Below are positions 9,045-17,943 of a DNA stretch of 64,000 nt, in pieces (position 1 is the first letter of the stretch; the number at the start of each line of letters is the position of its first letter). Under the pieces are notes generated by a model, which did not search any database, was not told where the DNA came from, and worked only from the letters and a program-made list of their open reading frames with translations. Source of the stretch: an uncultured Synechococcus sp. (GTDB lineage Bacteria; Cyanobacteriota; Cyanobacteriia; PCC-6307; Cyanobiaceae); NCBI GenBank assembly GCA_949373155.1, contig CASICK010000001.1, positions 186,001-250,000 on the forward strand. The letters run 5' to 3'. A program made the position numbers and the translations under genes.

Positions 9045-12000
9045 TCAATTGCCTAATGAACGCTGAATTTGAACCCTCTCCCTCCAGCCTTTGAGGCTCA
9101 AATAAACGGTTGGAACAACAAATAAAGAGAGCAATGTGGAGACCAGCAAGCCACTGAAGACCACCGTGCCAATGCTGACCCGACTTGCTGAACCCGTCCC
9201 GCTGGCCAACAGCAAGGGCAAAAAACCCGCCAAAGAGGTAATTGCTGTCAGAACAATTGGACGCATGCGCTCTTCCGCGGCGTTGGTGATGGCCTCCCGA
9301 AGAGGCAGGCCTGCACGGAGCCTCTGATTGGCAAATTCAACAATCAGAATCCCATTCTTTGCTGCCAAGCTCACGAGCACGAGAAGGCCCATCTGGCCGT
9401 AAACGTCTAGCGGTAGCCCACGCAATTTGATGCCGATCAGCGCACCGAGCAGTGCCAGTGGCACTGTCAGCAAAATCACAAGGGGATCGAGAAAGCTCTC
9501 GTAGAGACCGGCGAGTAACAAATAGACCACCACCACGCTCAAAGCAAAGAAGGCCCAAGTGACGCCTTCGGCCACCCTTTCCTCCTCAGCTAGGCCTGTA
9601 AAAGCAAGCCCGATGTTGCCCCCTCCAATTTGTTCGCCTGCTGCCTCAAGGATGTTGATGGCTTGCCCACTACTTGTCCCTTTCCCCGGCACGGCGCTCA
9701 CTCGGATCGACCGGTTGAGGGCGTAGTGATCAATCGATCCTGTGCCTTCAACTTTTTCAAGTCGCGCCACGCTTTCAGCGCTGACGAGCTCCCCATCACG
9801 GTTTCGGAGCATGAGGGATTGGATGTCTTCTGGGCGATTGCGGTCACTGCCCTCCATTTGAATCCAGATGCTGCGAATTTCTCCTTCGGCGTAGGTGTCA
9901 TCGAGATACCGTCCGCCGATGGACATCCCAATCGAATTCAGAGTTTCTCTATAGGGAAGATTCAGTGCGGCCATTTGGTCGCGGTCTAAAACGAGGCGCC
10001 ATCTCGGGGCGCTGGAGTCGAAACGGGTGCTGACCCGTTCAAATTTGCCCGTTTCCTTTGCGTTCGCAATAAAGGCATTGGCGACTTGTTCGAATTGGAC
10101 CAGGCTCAGTTGGCCACCGCTGCGGTCTAGAAGCTCAATGTTCAAGGCTGAATCACCACTAAATCCGCGCACGGTTGGCGGTGTGATCAGCACAACTCTG
10201 GCATCGGTAATCGCACGATTCAGGGCTTTTTGCAGGCGTCGCTTGATGGCTTGATCGCTCTGCTCTGCGCCGCCTCTCTCCTGTAAAGGCTTCAATCTCA
10301 GGTAAAAAGAACCCTTGTCTTCCCCGCTTTGCCCGAATGAACTTCCTGCATAGAAGTTCCCTGACCGGATCATGGGCTCTTGTTCAACGACAGCGCGAAT
10401 GGCATCCATGCTTGCCATGCTTCGTTCCAGGCTGGCGCCTTCCGACAAGGTGAAATAACCCCGAATTTGGCTCTGGTCTTCGTTGGGAATAAATGCTGTT
10501 GGCGTGTTGCTCAGGACGACTCCCGTGAGCATCAAGCTAATGATCAAAACAATGCCCACCCAATTGGGTCGACTGAGAAGCTTGCGTAGCGTTCGTGAAT
10601 AATGAGCCTCAGTGCGTTGCATGGCCTTGCGGAGACGATCGCTGACTCGCCGGATTACTCCAGGCAGGCGGCCATTCCCTGGAGTGAGGACCCTTGCTGA
10701 TGCCATTGGCGTGAACGTCAGGGCGTTCAGAGTGGAAAAAACAATGGCAGCCGTAATCGTTAACGCAATGGGTTCATAGAGGCGACCAATCGACCCTGGA
10801 ATCAGCAGAACAGGAACGAACACCGCCACAAGAACCAAGGATGTGGCCACGATTGCCCCGGCCAATTCCTGCATCGCCGTTTCAGCTGCCTTCAGGGGCG
10901 GGTCTCCCTTTTCGATGCGATCGGCAATTTCCTCGCTCACAACGATGGCATCGTCCACAACAATGCCTGTTGCAAGAATCAGCCCGAACAGAATCAAACT
11001 GTTGATATCTGAACCGCTTAATCGGATCACCAACAAGCTGCCTACCAAGGAAATGGGTACGGCGATCCCCGGCACCATCGCTAATCGCCATCGCCCCAGG
11101 AAAAGCACCAAAACAACTAAAACCAGCAGGACGGCATCGCGGAGAGTCGCAATGGTCCGGTCGAGATTGGCCTGGATGGTGTCTGCCGAATCGACGATGG
11201 TTTGCATCGTGATTCCGGGGGGAAATCCAGATTCGAGTTTCGCGAGATTGCGGCGAATGCTTCGACTGAGAGCAAGGGCATTCACTCCATCTCTTTGATA
11301 GATCCCAACGGCAACGGAGCGTTCTCCCTGAAGATTGATCGCAGCCCTTCCATAACTGCGTTGTCCAAGGCTGACGCGGCCGACATCTCTGAGTCGAATC
11401 AGTCCCCCGTTGGCCAATCGTTTGATCACCAGATCTTCAAGTTCGTCTTGGCTACGCAAGCGACCGTCGGCTTCGACAGGAAGGCTGAGAAGTTGCCCTG
11501 ATGGAGCCGGTGCGCTGCCGAGAGCGCCGATTGCCGCCAGAACGTTTTGCTCGATGAGAGCTGTGCTGACATCCGTAATCGTGAGATTGGCTTGCTCAAG
11601 TTTTTGAGGATCCATCCACAGGCGATAGGCCAACTCGCTGCTTCCGAACACACGAATATCTCCAACGCCGGCAATGGATCTGAGCGATTCTCTAAGCGAC
11701 TGTTCAAGCCACCCTGGGAGAAAGGTGGGAACGTATAGATCTTGTGGATGGCTAAAACCCAGGATCATCAGTAAGTCGCTAGAAGAGCGACTCACGCTGA
11801 GTCCCTGGCGCGTAACGGCTTGCGGTAATCGGCGCAGCGCCAAATTCACTTCGTTTTGGACCTTAATCGCGTTCAGTTGAGGGCTGCCTTTCTTGAAGCG
11901 GAGGCTGATTCTTGATTGCCCTTCACTGCTTGTGGACTGAATGCTGTCGAGATCGCTGAGTCCGTTAAGTTGTTGCTCCAGCACAGTGGTGACGCTCTGC

Positions 12001-12182
12001 TCCACTACGTCAGGAGACGCAGCAGGGAAGCGAGCTGTCACGCTGACCTGGGTTGGGGCCAACTGGGGTAGGTCTTCGAGGCCTAAGCCAGAGAGCGACA
12101 CAAGCCCTGCCAACAGAACGAGCAGGCTGCAGACAACGGTGAGGACAGGCCGTTGCAAAAAGGGCTGGGAGATGGACCGCAA
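9045..12182 (-). CDS. RND efflux transporter, AcrB/HAE1-like
   Basis: The 1045-residue protein has the full RND layout: a first membrane helix at about 12-32, a large periplasmic loop, helices TM2-6, a second periplasmic loop and TM8-12. The proton-relay residues are intact: paired Asp in GIVVDDAIVVSEE (TM4) and Lys in SLAAKNGILIVEFANQ (TM10). This class pumps hydrophobic or amphipathic compounds outward with a periplasmic adaptor and an outer-membrane channel. Neither partner gene is in the window, so it must borrow them or act alone. It lies downstream of psaL, separated by a strong hairpin. Confidence 0.9.
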   Translation of the reverse strand: MRSISQPFLQRPVLTVVCSLLVLLAGLVSLSGLGLEDLPQLAPTQVSVTARFPAASPDVVEQSVTTVLEQQLNGLSDLDSIQSTSSEGQSRISLRFKKGSPQLNAIKVQNEVNLALRRLPQAVTRQGLSVSRSSSDLLMILGFSHPQDLYVPTFLPGWLEQSLRESLRSIAGVGDIRVFGSSELAYRLWMDPQKLEQANLTITDVSTALIEQNVLAAIGALGSAPAPSGQLLSLPVEADGRLRSQDELEDLVIKRLANGGLIRLRDVGRVSLGQRSYGRAAINLQGERSVAVGIYQRDGVNALALSRSIRRNLAKLESGFPPGITMQTIVDSADTIQANLDRTIATLRDAVLLVLVVLVLFLGRWRLAMVPGIAVPISLVGSLLVIRLSGSDINSLILFGLILATGIVVDDAIVVSEEIADRIEKGDPPLKAAETAMQELAGAIVATSLVLVAVFVPVLLIPGSIGRLYEPIALTITAAIVFSTLNALTFTPMASARVLTPGNGRLPGVIRRVSDRLRKAMQRTEAHYSRTLRKLLSRPNWVGIVLIISLMLTGVVLSNTPTAFIPNEDQSQIRGYFTLSEGASLERSMASMDAIRAVVEQEPMIRSGNFYAGSSFGQSGEDKGSFYLRLKPLQERGGAEQSDQAIKRRLQKALNRAITDARVVLITPPTVRGFSGDSALNIELLDRSGGQLSLVQFEQVANAFIANAKETGKFERVSTRFDSSAPRWRLVLDRDQMAALNLPYRETLNSIGMSIGGRYLDDTYAEGEIRSIWIQMEGSDRNRPEDIQSLMLRNRDGELVSAESVARLEKVEGTGSIDHYALNRSIRVSAVPGKGTSSGQAINILEAAGEQIGGGNIGLAFTGLAEEERVAEGVTWAFFALSVVVVYLLLAGLYESFLDPLVILLTVPLALLGALIGIKLRGLPLDVYGQMGLLVLVSLAAKNGILIVEFANQRLRAGLPLREAITNAAEERMRPIVLTAITSLAGFLPLLLASGTGSASRVSIGTVVFSGLLVSTLLSLFVVPTVYLSLKGWRERVQIQRSLGN

Positions 12183-12222
12183 GGCGGCACCTGCTTCACA
12201 AGCCGATTGATCCTGGCAGTTG

Positions 12223-12262
12223 AAAGCCCCGGTTGAGCGACTTTCCGCTCAACCGGGGCTTT
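12223..12262 (-). terminator. Hairpin terminator candidate after psaL
   Basis: A perfect 17-bp inverted repeat (aaagccccggttgagcg and its complement) encloses a 6-base loop. It sits 31 bases after the psaL stop and 40 bases before the RND start. Only three T residues follow on the minus strand, so termination may be partial. The perfect stem could also work for transcripts from the other strand. Confidence 0.7.
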
Positions 12263-12293
12263 GATGGTCGATTGAACTCTGGGTCGTCGTGAC

Positions 12294-12785
12294 TTAGCCC
12301 ACGCTCCAGACTCCACCAGCAATGTCGACAAGTGGGGCAACCAGTGCAGTTCCTGTGAGGAACCATGCGAAAGCAGCTCCACCACATCCGCCTAGCCAGA
12401 AGCCGCTAGCAAATTCAGCCCAGCCTGCTTTGGTGAACAGATCAGCTGGGGGATTATCGATCGTGGCGTCTGGGGGCTGGACGTTGGGTCCATTTCCTGC
12501 GCTGCCGTAGATCGACATGCAGATGGTCAAGATCGAAACCAATCCAATCGTTGCCAAGAGGCCCGCTGTGGTGGCGTAGTCCGTTGAGCGCATGGGCCCA
12601 CACACCGTGAAAGGTCCATAGAGAAAGAACCCATGGGCCATGCCAATTTCAAGACCACGGCGGTTGGGAGATAAAGCCGGGCGATAGGCGGGCAAGGCAT
12701 TGAGGAAGGCCTTGCTGAAATAGCTGCTATTCACAGGGGTGGCCAGGTTGCCGACGGTGGGGTCGGCGACGGGGGTCACTGTCAT
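12294..12785 (-). CDS. psaL: Photosystem I subunit XI
   Basis: PsaL is the membrane subunit needed for cyanobacterial PSI trimers. The 163-residue translation has the expected N-terminal region ([23 protein letters not shown]), a helix around 80-100 ([20 protein letters not shown]) and C-terminal helices ([19 protein letters not shown]). The start MTVTPVADP fits family length. It lies 57 bases downstream of psaI in the same direction, the usual PSI pairing. Confidence 0.95.
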   Translation of the reverse strand: MTVTPVADPTVGNLATPVNSSYFSKAFLNALPAYRPALSPNRRGLEIGMAHGFFLYGPFTVCGPMRSTDYATTAGLLATIGLVSILTICMSIYGSAGNGPNVQPPDATIDNPPADLFTKAGWAEFASGFWLGGCGGAAFAWFLTGTALVAPLVDIAGGVWSVG

Positions 12786-12842
12786 GGAAGGGAAGGCGAG
12801 TTGGTTGCGATGTGCGGGGTGATCTGGGAGGGGCTCCGCCGA

Positions 12843-12959
12843 TCAGTCAGTGGCTTCGATCACATTGAAAAGCAGAGCCATAGCTACGGCTGGTCCCATG
12901 ATTCCTACAAGGGGAACAAACACCGAGGGCATCCAGGCAGCGACGAATTCTCCGGTCAT
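12843..12959 (-). CDS. psaI: Photosystem I subunit VIII
   Basis: This is a 38-residue single-helix membrane protein starting MTGEFVAAWMPSVFVPLVG; the SVFVPLVG segment is typical of PsaI. PsaI sits next to PsaL at the PSI trimer interface. The frame is open for 25 more codons upstream (start MSPSRLRTGR), but that extension is polar and unlike PsaI, so the inner ATG is preferred. It is the first gene of a psaI-psaL unit. Confidence 0.85.
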   Translation of the reverse strand: MTGEFVAAWMPSVFVPLVGIMGPAVAMALLFNVIEATD

Positions 12960-13070
12960 GGCGACGCCAAAAGGTGTCTCATTACTGTATAGAAAGCCTT
13001 TGATGCGGCCGGTCCTCAATCGGGACGGTGACATAAAAGTTCAATCCTTCATCTTTGCGATCTCCTTCAG

Positions 13071-13562
13071 ATGAATCAACTCATTGCCGGTGGCGCTGCC
13101 TTTGTTTTGGTCCTTGTCTTGTGGGGATTAGGGCGGCGACCCTCCAAATCAATCTTGAAAAGCACGGATGCAGGCATGGTTGCGGCCATCAATCGAGCTC
13201 AACTTGGGCTTGTGGATACTGGTTTGGACAACGGGTCGCCTTCTCCTGAGCTGATCGAAGATTCAGCCAATGTTCAGCAGCTTTGGCAGAAACCTTCATC
13301 AGAGGCACAAGCGGTTGCTCTAAGAAAGCGATTGCTGCATTCGTTCAACCAAGGTCATCCCGATGAGCGCTTAGAAGCGATTCAAATCGCCTTTGAATGG
13401 GGGCATCGTTCCACCATGTCCCTGCTCAGGAGGGGATTGCGAGATGCGGATGCTCGCATTGTGCAGTTATCAGCCGCTGCGATCGAACGTCACCGTGGCG
13501 GCCCTGCTCCTGCTCCTGCTCAATCCGTGCGTCCCCCGCGCAACGTGGCGCGAATGCGATAA
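13071..13562 (+). CDS. Hypothetical membrane-anchored HEAT-like protein
   Basis: The 163-residue protein begins with one hydrophobic segment (LIAGGAAFVLVLVLWGLG, about 4-21). Its C-terminal half looks helical: residues about 85-140 (RLEAIQIAFEWGHRSTMSLLRRGLRDADARIVQLSAAAIER) resemble one or two HEAT-type repeats. The end is Pro/Ala-rich. I recognise no named family. It is divergent from psaI. Its last 43 bases overlap the 3' end of the convergent glycosyltransferase gene. Confidence 0.7.
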   Translation: MNQLIAGGAAFVLVLVLWGLGRRPSKSILKSTDAGMVAAINRAQLGLVDTGLDNGSPSPELIEDSANVQQLWQKPSSEAQAVALRKRLLHSFNQGHPDERLEAIQIAFEWGHRSTMSLLRRGLRDADARIVQLSAAAIERHRGGPAPAPAQSVRPPRNVARMR

Positions 13563-14524
13563 ATCGGTCTTCCTTGACTTTCGTGATAAGTGCGAATGAG
13601 CAGCTCTGCCAACAGTCCAAAGCAGAACAATTGAATTCCTGCCAATCCCAAAACCACGGCCAGCGTGAGTAGGGGCCGGTTGCCAATGTCTGCACCTTGA
13701 ATCTTGATCAGCAGCAGATAACTACTGGAAATCACGCTCAACGCAATCGCAATCAATCCCGCAAATCCGAACACGTACATCGGACGGGTGAGGAATCGCT
13801 TCATGAACCACACGGTGAGCAGGTCCATGAGCACGCGGAATGTGCGATCAATTCCGTACTTGCTGCTGCCGTACTGCCTTGCCCGGTGATTCACTTTGAC
13901 TTCTGTGATCCGTGCGCCTTCGATGAAAGCCAGTGCGGGCAGAAAACGGTGAAGCTCTCCATACAGGCGCATGTCAGAGAGAACGGCCCGGTCGTAGGCC
14001 TTCAGGGAGCAGCCGTAGTCATGGAGTTTCACTCCTGTGACCCTGCCGATCAGTCGGTTGGCGATTCGCGAAGGCAACTTTCGCTGTAGTTCGGCGTCCT
14101 GGCGTTGATGACGCCAACCGCTTACGAGGTCATATCCCTCACGCAGCTTTGCTAGGAGCAAAGGAATGTCTGCTGGGTCATTCTGTAAATCGCCGTCCAG
14201 GCTGATGATGACCCTGCCACGGGCCACATCAAAACCCGCCGCCATCGCAGCGGTTTGACCGTAGTTTTTACGCAGAAGAACGCCAACGAGCTCTGGGACC
14301 TTTTGGCTGACCTGTTCCAGGACTGCTGCGGTCTGATCAGACGATCCATCATTGACGAGAACCAGCTCGAAGCGCTCCCCTGTGGGCCGCAGTGATGCGA
14401 GAAGTTGCTCCACTAGTTCGGGCAGGCTCTCTTCTTCGTTGTAGAGCGGCACCACTACGGATACGTCGAAACTGCTCTCCTCGTTTGCGGGTGCATTTAA
14501 GGGTGCTGCTGGGCTCAGAGACAT
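13520..14524 (-). CDS. Family 2 glycosyltransferase, polyprenyl-phosphate type
   Basis: The GT-A fold starts with VSVVVPLYNEEESLPELVEQL; the nucleotide-sugar/metal motif SLDGDLQNDPADIP is present, and RQYGSSKYG follows near residue 240. Two C-terminal membrane helices (about 255-280 and 292-320) match the GtrB/ArnC/dolichol-phosphate mannosyltransferase-like group, which loads a sugar onto undecaprenyl phosphate at the cytoplasmic membrane. The ATG of MSLSPAAPLN gives 334 residues. An ATG 72 bases upstream (358 residues) would overlap the NlpC gene and is the alternative. Sugar and acceptor are not readable from the sequence. Confidence 0.87.
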   Translation of the reverse strand: MSLSPAAPLNAPANEESSFDVSVVVPLYNEEESLPELVEQLLASLRPTGERFELVLVNDGSSDQTAAVLEQVSQKVPELVGVLLRKNYGQTAAMAAGFDVARGRVIISLDGDLQNDPADIPLLLAKLREGYDLVSGWRHQRQDAELQRKLPSRIANRLIGRVTGVKLHDYGCSLKAYDRAVLSDMRLYGELHRFLPALAFIEGARITEVKVNHRARQYGSSKYGIDRTFRVLMDLLTVWFMKRFLTRPMYVFGFAGLIAIALSVISSSYLLLIKIQGADIGNRPLLTLAVVLGLAGIQLFCFGLLAELLIRTYHESQGRPIYRIRATLRGGRTD

Positions 14525-14573
14525 CCAGATGTGGAGCGATGCGAGCAACTTAAGCCGGCATCGTGGGCTCTCT

Positions 14574-15311
14574 TCACGGAAGCGTGGAGCCGTCATGGCA
14601 TCGCATCACCCTGCCAGCTCCGCGAAGTTCGGATCGGTAGTGGCAGGCCACGGGGTGTTGGTCAGAGGGATGGATGCTGTCGATGCCAATGCCGTTGCGG
14701 CCGTGCTCTTGCCCCGAGCTGTGCATGTAGCGACCTTGTCCCAGGTGAATGGCCACATGGCTGCAGCGCTGTGCTGTTCCGAAAAACAACAAATCTCCAG
14801 GGCGTAGCAGTTGATCATTTCCTGGGCGGACCGCCACGGGGCTGCAAAACCGTTCTTGTTGGTAGGCATCTCGAGGCAACCAGATGCTTTGGCTGGCAAA
14901 GGCGGATTGCACGAGGCCTGAACAGTCGAGGTCAGGGCCGATCGTGCCCCCCCATAAATAGGTATTGGGGATCTGGGCAGCGTCCTTCAGCCACCGAAGC
15001 ACCAACGGAAGACTTTTTTGGATGCTCGCTGCATCGAGTAGGCGGGGGCTCCATTTGGTGCGCGCCATGGCCTGATTGTTGAGGTCATCGATGGCCATCC
15101 AACAGGGATATCCATCCTCAATCAATGCTGTTCTCACTCGAGACGCGCTCGGAGGCGGATTGTCTAGAACTCGGAAACCTCTGCCAGCACAGGCTTGAGT
15201 TGCTAACCCCCTGCCATGACTGCGCGCATAACCTTGAACAGCAGCACTCAGGGTCCAACAGCTTCCTTTGTGGAGCTGTTCGGGAGTGAGGGCTGTGCCT
15301 AGGGTCGGCAT
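14574..15311 (-). CDS. NlpC/P60 family cell-wall hydrolase
   Basis: The C-terminal half (about residues 110-235) is an NlpC/P60 papain-like domain: catalytic Cys in DLDCSGLVQSAF, His in CSHVAIHLG and a following polar residue in MHSSGQEHGRNG. Proteins of this family cut gamma-D-Glu-diaminopimelate or related bonds in peptidoglycan. The N-terminal half (about 15-75, with GYPCWMAIDDL) resembles an SH3b-like targeting domain. No clear signal peptide is seen. The start ATG lies back to back with the divergent beta-lactamase-like gene, so the two may share a control region. Confidence 0.85.
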   Translation of the reverse strand: MPTLGTALTPEQLHKGSCWTLSAAVQGYARSHGRGLATQACAGRGFRVLDNPPPSASRVRTALIEDGYPCWMAIDDLNNQAMARTKWSPRLLDAASIQKSLPLVLRWLKDAAQIPNTYLWGGTIGPDLDCSGLVQSAFASQSIWLPRDAYQQERFCSPVAVRPGNDQLLRPGDLLFFGTAQRCSHVAIHLGQGRYMHSSGQEHGRNGIGIDSIHPSDQHPVACHYRSELRGAGRVMRCHDGSTLP

Positions 15312-15328
15312 TGACTGATGCCAGGGCT

Positions 15329-16228
15329 ATGGCGTTCTACCGTGCTGAGCCGGCGATGCAGGAGCACCTCGTCGGCTTGATTGATCGTTTCGCTGACCAA
15401 GGGCGCCCTGGATTGCACGAGCAGATTGCCGTGAGCTGGGTGCGCTACGACCAGGCCAATCTGTCCACGGGGAGCGGATTTGGTGCTGCCTGGGCTGATC
15501 AGAAGCCGCTCTATCCAGCGAGCGTTGTGAAATTGGTTTATGCCGTTGCTGTGGAGGCTTGGCTGCAAAAGGGCCTCCTTCTAGAAACGGCGGAGTTACG
15601 GCGTGCCGTCAACGACATGATCGCTATATCCAGCAACGATGCCACTGGATTGGTGGTGGACTGTCTTACCGGAACCTCCAGTGGGCCAGATCTGCAGGGC
15701 GAAGCCTGGGTGAGCTGGCAGCGTCAGCGTCAATTGGTGAATGAGTGGCTGTCGGACTTTGGTTGGGGTGAGTTTGAACGGGTGAACTGCTGCCAGAAAA
15801 CCTGGGGGGATGGACCGTACGGGAGGGAACAAAGGTTTTATGGAGAGAACAACAGCAACCGAAATGCTCTTACAACTGCTTCAGTTTCTCGATTGTTAGA
15901 GGCGGTGATGACCGATGCCCTGCTTTCACCTCCGGCTTGCCATCGCTTGCGCTCAGCGCTCGCACGTTCATTAGATCAGGGTGAGAGAGAAGCTGATCCT
16001 GAAAATCAGGTGGATGGTTTCCTTGGGGAAGGGTTACCAGCGAAAAGCAGGCTTTGGAGTAAGGCAGGATGGATGAGTCAGGCCAGGCATGATGCTGCTT
16101 GGTGGAGTGAGCCTGAGGGCACAACACAGCTGTTGGTGGTGTTCGGCGTGGGTGCGGATCGTGCCAACGACAACCAGTTACTGCCAGCGATAGCAAGGGA
16201 ATTATCAGCCTTCCAGTTGGATCCCTAG
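15329..16228 (+). CDS. Beta-lactamase-like serine hydrolase (class A fold)
   Basis: The translation carries the three landmarks of penicillin-recognising serine enzymes in altered form: SVVK as the Ser-x-x-Lys motif (about residue 65), SSNDATG in place of SDN, and SKAGWM in place of KTG. Relatives include class A beta-lactamases and cyanobacterial proteins of unknown substrate. No signal peptide is evident. The ATG of MAFYRAEPAM is preferred (299 residues); a TTG 18 bases upstream would overlap the divergent hydrolase start by one base. The substrate may be a cell-wall peptide rather than a drug. Confidence 0.8.
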   Translation: MAFYRAEPAMQEHLVGLIDRFADQGRPGLHEQIAVSWVRYDQANLSTGSGFGAAWADQKPLYPASVVKLVYAVAVEAWLQKGLLLETAELRRAVNDMIAISSNDATGLVVDCLTGTSSGPDLQGEAWVSWQRQRQLVNEWLSDFGWGEFERVNCCQKTWGDGPYGREQRFYGENNSNRNALTTASVSRLLEAVMTDALLSPPACHRLRSALARSLDQGEREADPENQVDGFLGEGLPAKSRLWSKAGWMSQARHDAAWWSEPEGTTQLLVVFGVGADRANDNQLLPAIARELSAFQLDP

Positions 16229-16560
16229 ATAATTGATTGCTAAGAGTCTTGATACCTTTGTGGTGGGGAAAATGTTGCGTCTGTCCAAATATTTAAGACG
16301 CTATTTGATTGCTTTGAGCGATAAAAAATTGCGACCTTGCTTTTTCGCTACTCAGTAGAGATATCTCCATATAGCTATTACTTAATCAATAGAGCTATCT
16401 TGGATCTTGATCAAGCCCATTTTCGAAGTTAGCTTTAATGGTTGTGGCTGTTTGCAAGAACTTGCGATTAGTGCAATAAAAAATATTTAATATCTAGTTT
16501 TTGACGCTTTGGGAATTCAATGCAAAGCCAAGTGACTCAGAGGTAGAAACTTGTTCGAAA
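16229..16560. other. AT-rich intergenic region, no gene seen
   Basis: These 332 bases are far more AT-rich than the flanks and hold only very short open frames, the longest a 28-codon ATG frame starting near 16273. A small inverted pair (atagctat near 16370, atagagctat near 16388) is visible. The region ends at tRNA-Ser. I see no convincing gene, terminator or attachment-site repeat. Confidence 0.6.
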
Positions 16561-16649
16561 CGGAGAGGGAGGGATTCGAACCCTCGACAGAAGTTGCCCT
16601 CTGTAACTCCTTAGCAGGGAGCCGCTTTCAACCACTCAGCCACCTCTCC
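16561..16649 (-). tRNA. tRNA-Ser (GCT)
   Basis: An 89-base class II tRNA reads on the minus strand. The acceptor GGAGAGG pairs with CCTCTCC, the discriminator is G, the T arm contains GGTTCGAATCC-like sequence (gggttcgaatccc) and there is a long variable arm. The anticodon loop contains ctGCTaa, giving anticodon GCT for AGC/AGT serine codons. CCA is not encoded. Confidence 0.95.
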
Positions 16650-16687
16650 AGCAGCAGGGCCATCGTACCAAGAGGTCTGCCAAATGC

Positions 16688-17869
16688 TCAGATCACTAGG
16701 CGAGGCAAGCGATGTTTGAAGCTGCAGAGCACTTCCCATGGGATTGAATCCGCAAGTTCAGCCCAGGATCTAGGGCTGATAGTTTTTTCGCCATCGCGGC
16801 CAAGCAAGGTGACGACATCACCGCTTTCTAATCGCTTGTGTTCTGTTGCATCGAGGATCAGTTGATCCATGGTGATGGCTCCCACTTGAGGAAGCATGTG
16901 GCCAGCGTGTAGAGCATGGATACGGCCCGAAAGGCAGCGGCTCACTCCGTCGGCATAGCCGATGCTGACAACGGCCAGACGGCTGGGTCGCTGGGTGACA
17001 AAGCGATGTCCATAGCTGACGCCAACCCCTGCAGGGACGTCGCGGATCAGGCTCACTTTGGCCTTAACGCTCATCGCGGGCTCCAGATTGAGAATCCCAT
17101 CGAGATGTTCGCTGGGGCAGTGACCGTATAGAGCTAGCCCCACGCGCACAAGGTCGTGGTGAAGGCGCGAATCCCGCAGGGTTCCTGCTGAGTTTGCGAG
17201 ATGCCGTTTCAGTGTTGGGCTACGCAGTTCGCGTGTGATGCTCTCGAAGCGGTCTTCTTGGAGCGTGGTGACTTGGGCTGCGTTTCCGTGTCGCTCTCCG
17301 TCGGCTAAGGCCAAATGGCTGTAGATGCCACAGAGGTTGAGTTGGTCCAACTTCTGGATTGCATCGGCCAGTCTGTTGCCATCCTTCCAATCACATCCAA
17401 GGCGGGTCATTCCTGTGTCCACCTTGAGTTGCACGGGGAAACGTCGACCACTGCTATCTGCCAGGTTTTGACAGAGCAAGGCCTCACGCATGCTGCTGAG
17501 GGTGGGCATCAGCTGCCATTGCAGACAGGCTCTGAGGTCATCGGGTTGTGAGAGATGCCCCAACACAAGCACCGGTTGATTGAGCCCTGCATTTCTAAGG
17601 TCGATGCCCTCTTGCAGGGTTGCGACACCAAAACTCGTTGCACCACCACGCACAGAGGCTTTAGCCACGGTTTCTGCTCCGTGGCCATAGCCGTCGGCCT
17701 TGACGACAGCCATCAGATCACAGGAAGGACCGAGGTGCCGTTTTAGAGAACGGGCATTGGCTTCGATCGCAGAATCAGACACCTCCAGCCAGGCGCGATG
17801 GCGCGGGTTGGCCTCCCCTGGATTGTGAATCGAGGGGGTGTTTTGGTCGGCGGCGATCTGATCTCGCAT
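16688..17869 (-). CDS. alr: Alanine racemase
   Basis: The enzyme converts L- to D-alanine for peptidoglycan using PLP. The 393-residue protein has the PLP-lysine motif AVVKADGYGHGA (about 54-65), HSLALADGERHGN-type active-site loops and the catalytic-tyrosine region GVGVSYGHRFVT (about 270-281). Length fits the family. The N-terminal 30 residues (before HRAWLEVS) are poorly constrained, so a later start is possible. The gene is divergent from the HNH nuclease and lies just upstream of tRNA-Ser on the same strand. Confidence 0.95.
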   Translation of the reverse strand: MRDQIAADQNTPSIHNPGEANPRHRAWLEVSDSAIEANARSLKRHLGPSCDLMAVVKADGYGHGAETVAKASVRGGATSFGVATLQEGIDLRNAGLNQPVLVLGHLSQPDDLRACLQWQLMPTLSSMREALLCQNLADSSGRRFPVQLKVDTGMTRLGCDWKDGNRLADAIQKLDQLNLCGIYSHLALADGERHGNAAQVTTLQEDRFESITRELRSPTLKRHLANSAGTLRDSRLHHDLVRVGLALYGHCPSEHLDGILNLEPAMSVKAKVSLIRDVPAGVGVSYGHRFVTQRPSRLAVVSIGYADGVSRCLSGRIHALHAGHMLPQVGAITMDQLILDATEHKRLESGDVVTLLGRDGEKTISPRSWAELADSIPWEVLCSFKHRLPRLVI

Positions 17870-17943
17870 GCGAGCAGGGTAGTGAAGATCACAGAGACGT
17901 CCCTGTGATTCTCGATAGCATGGCGATTATTGAGGGGGCTTGC

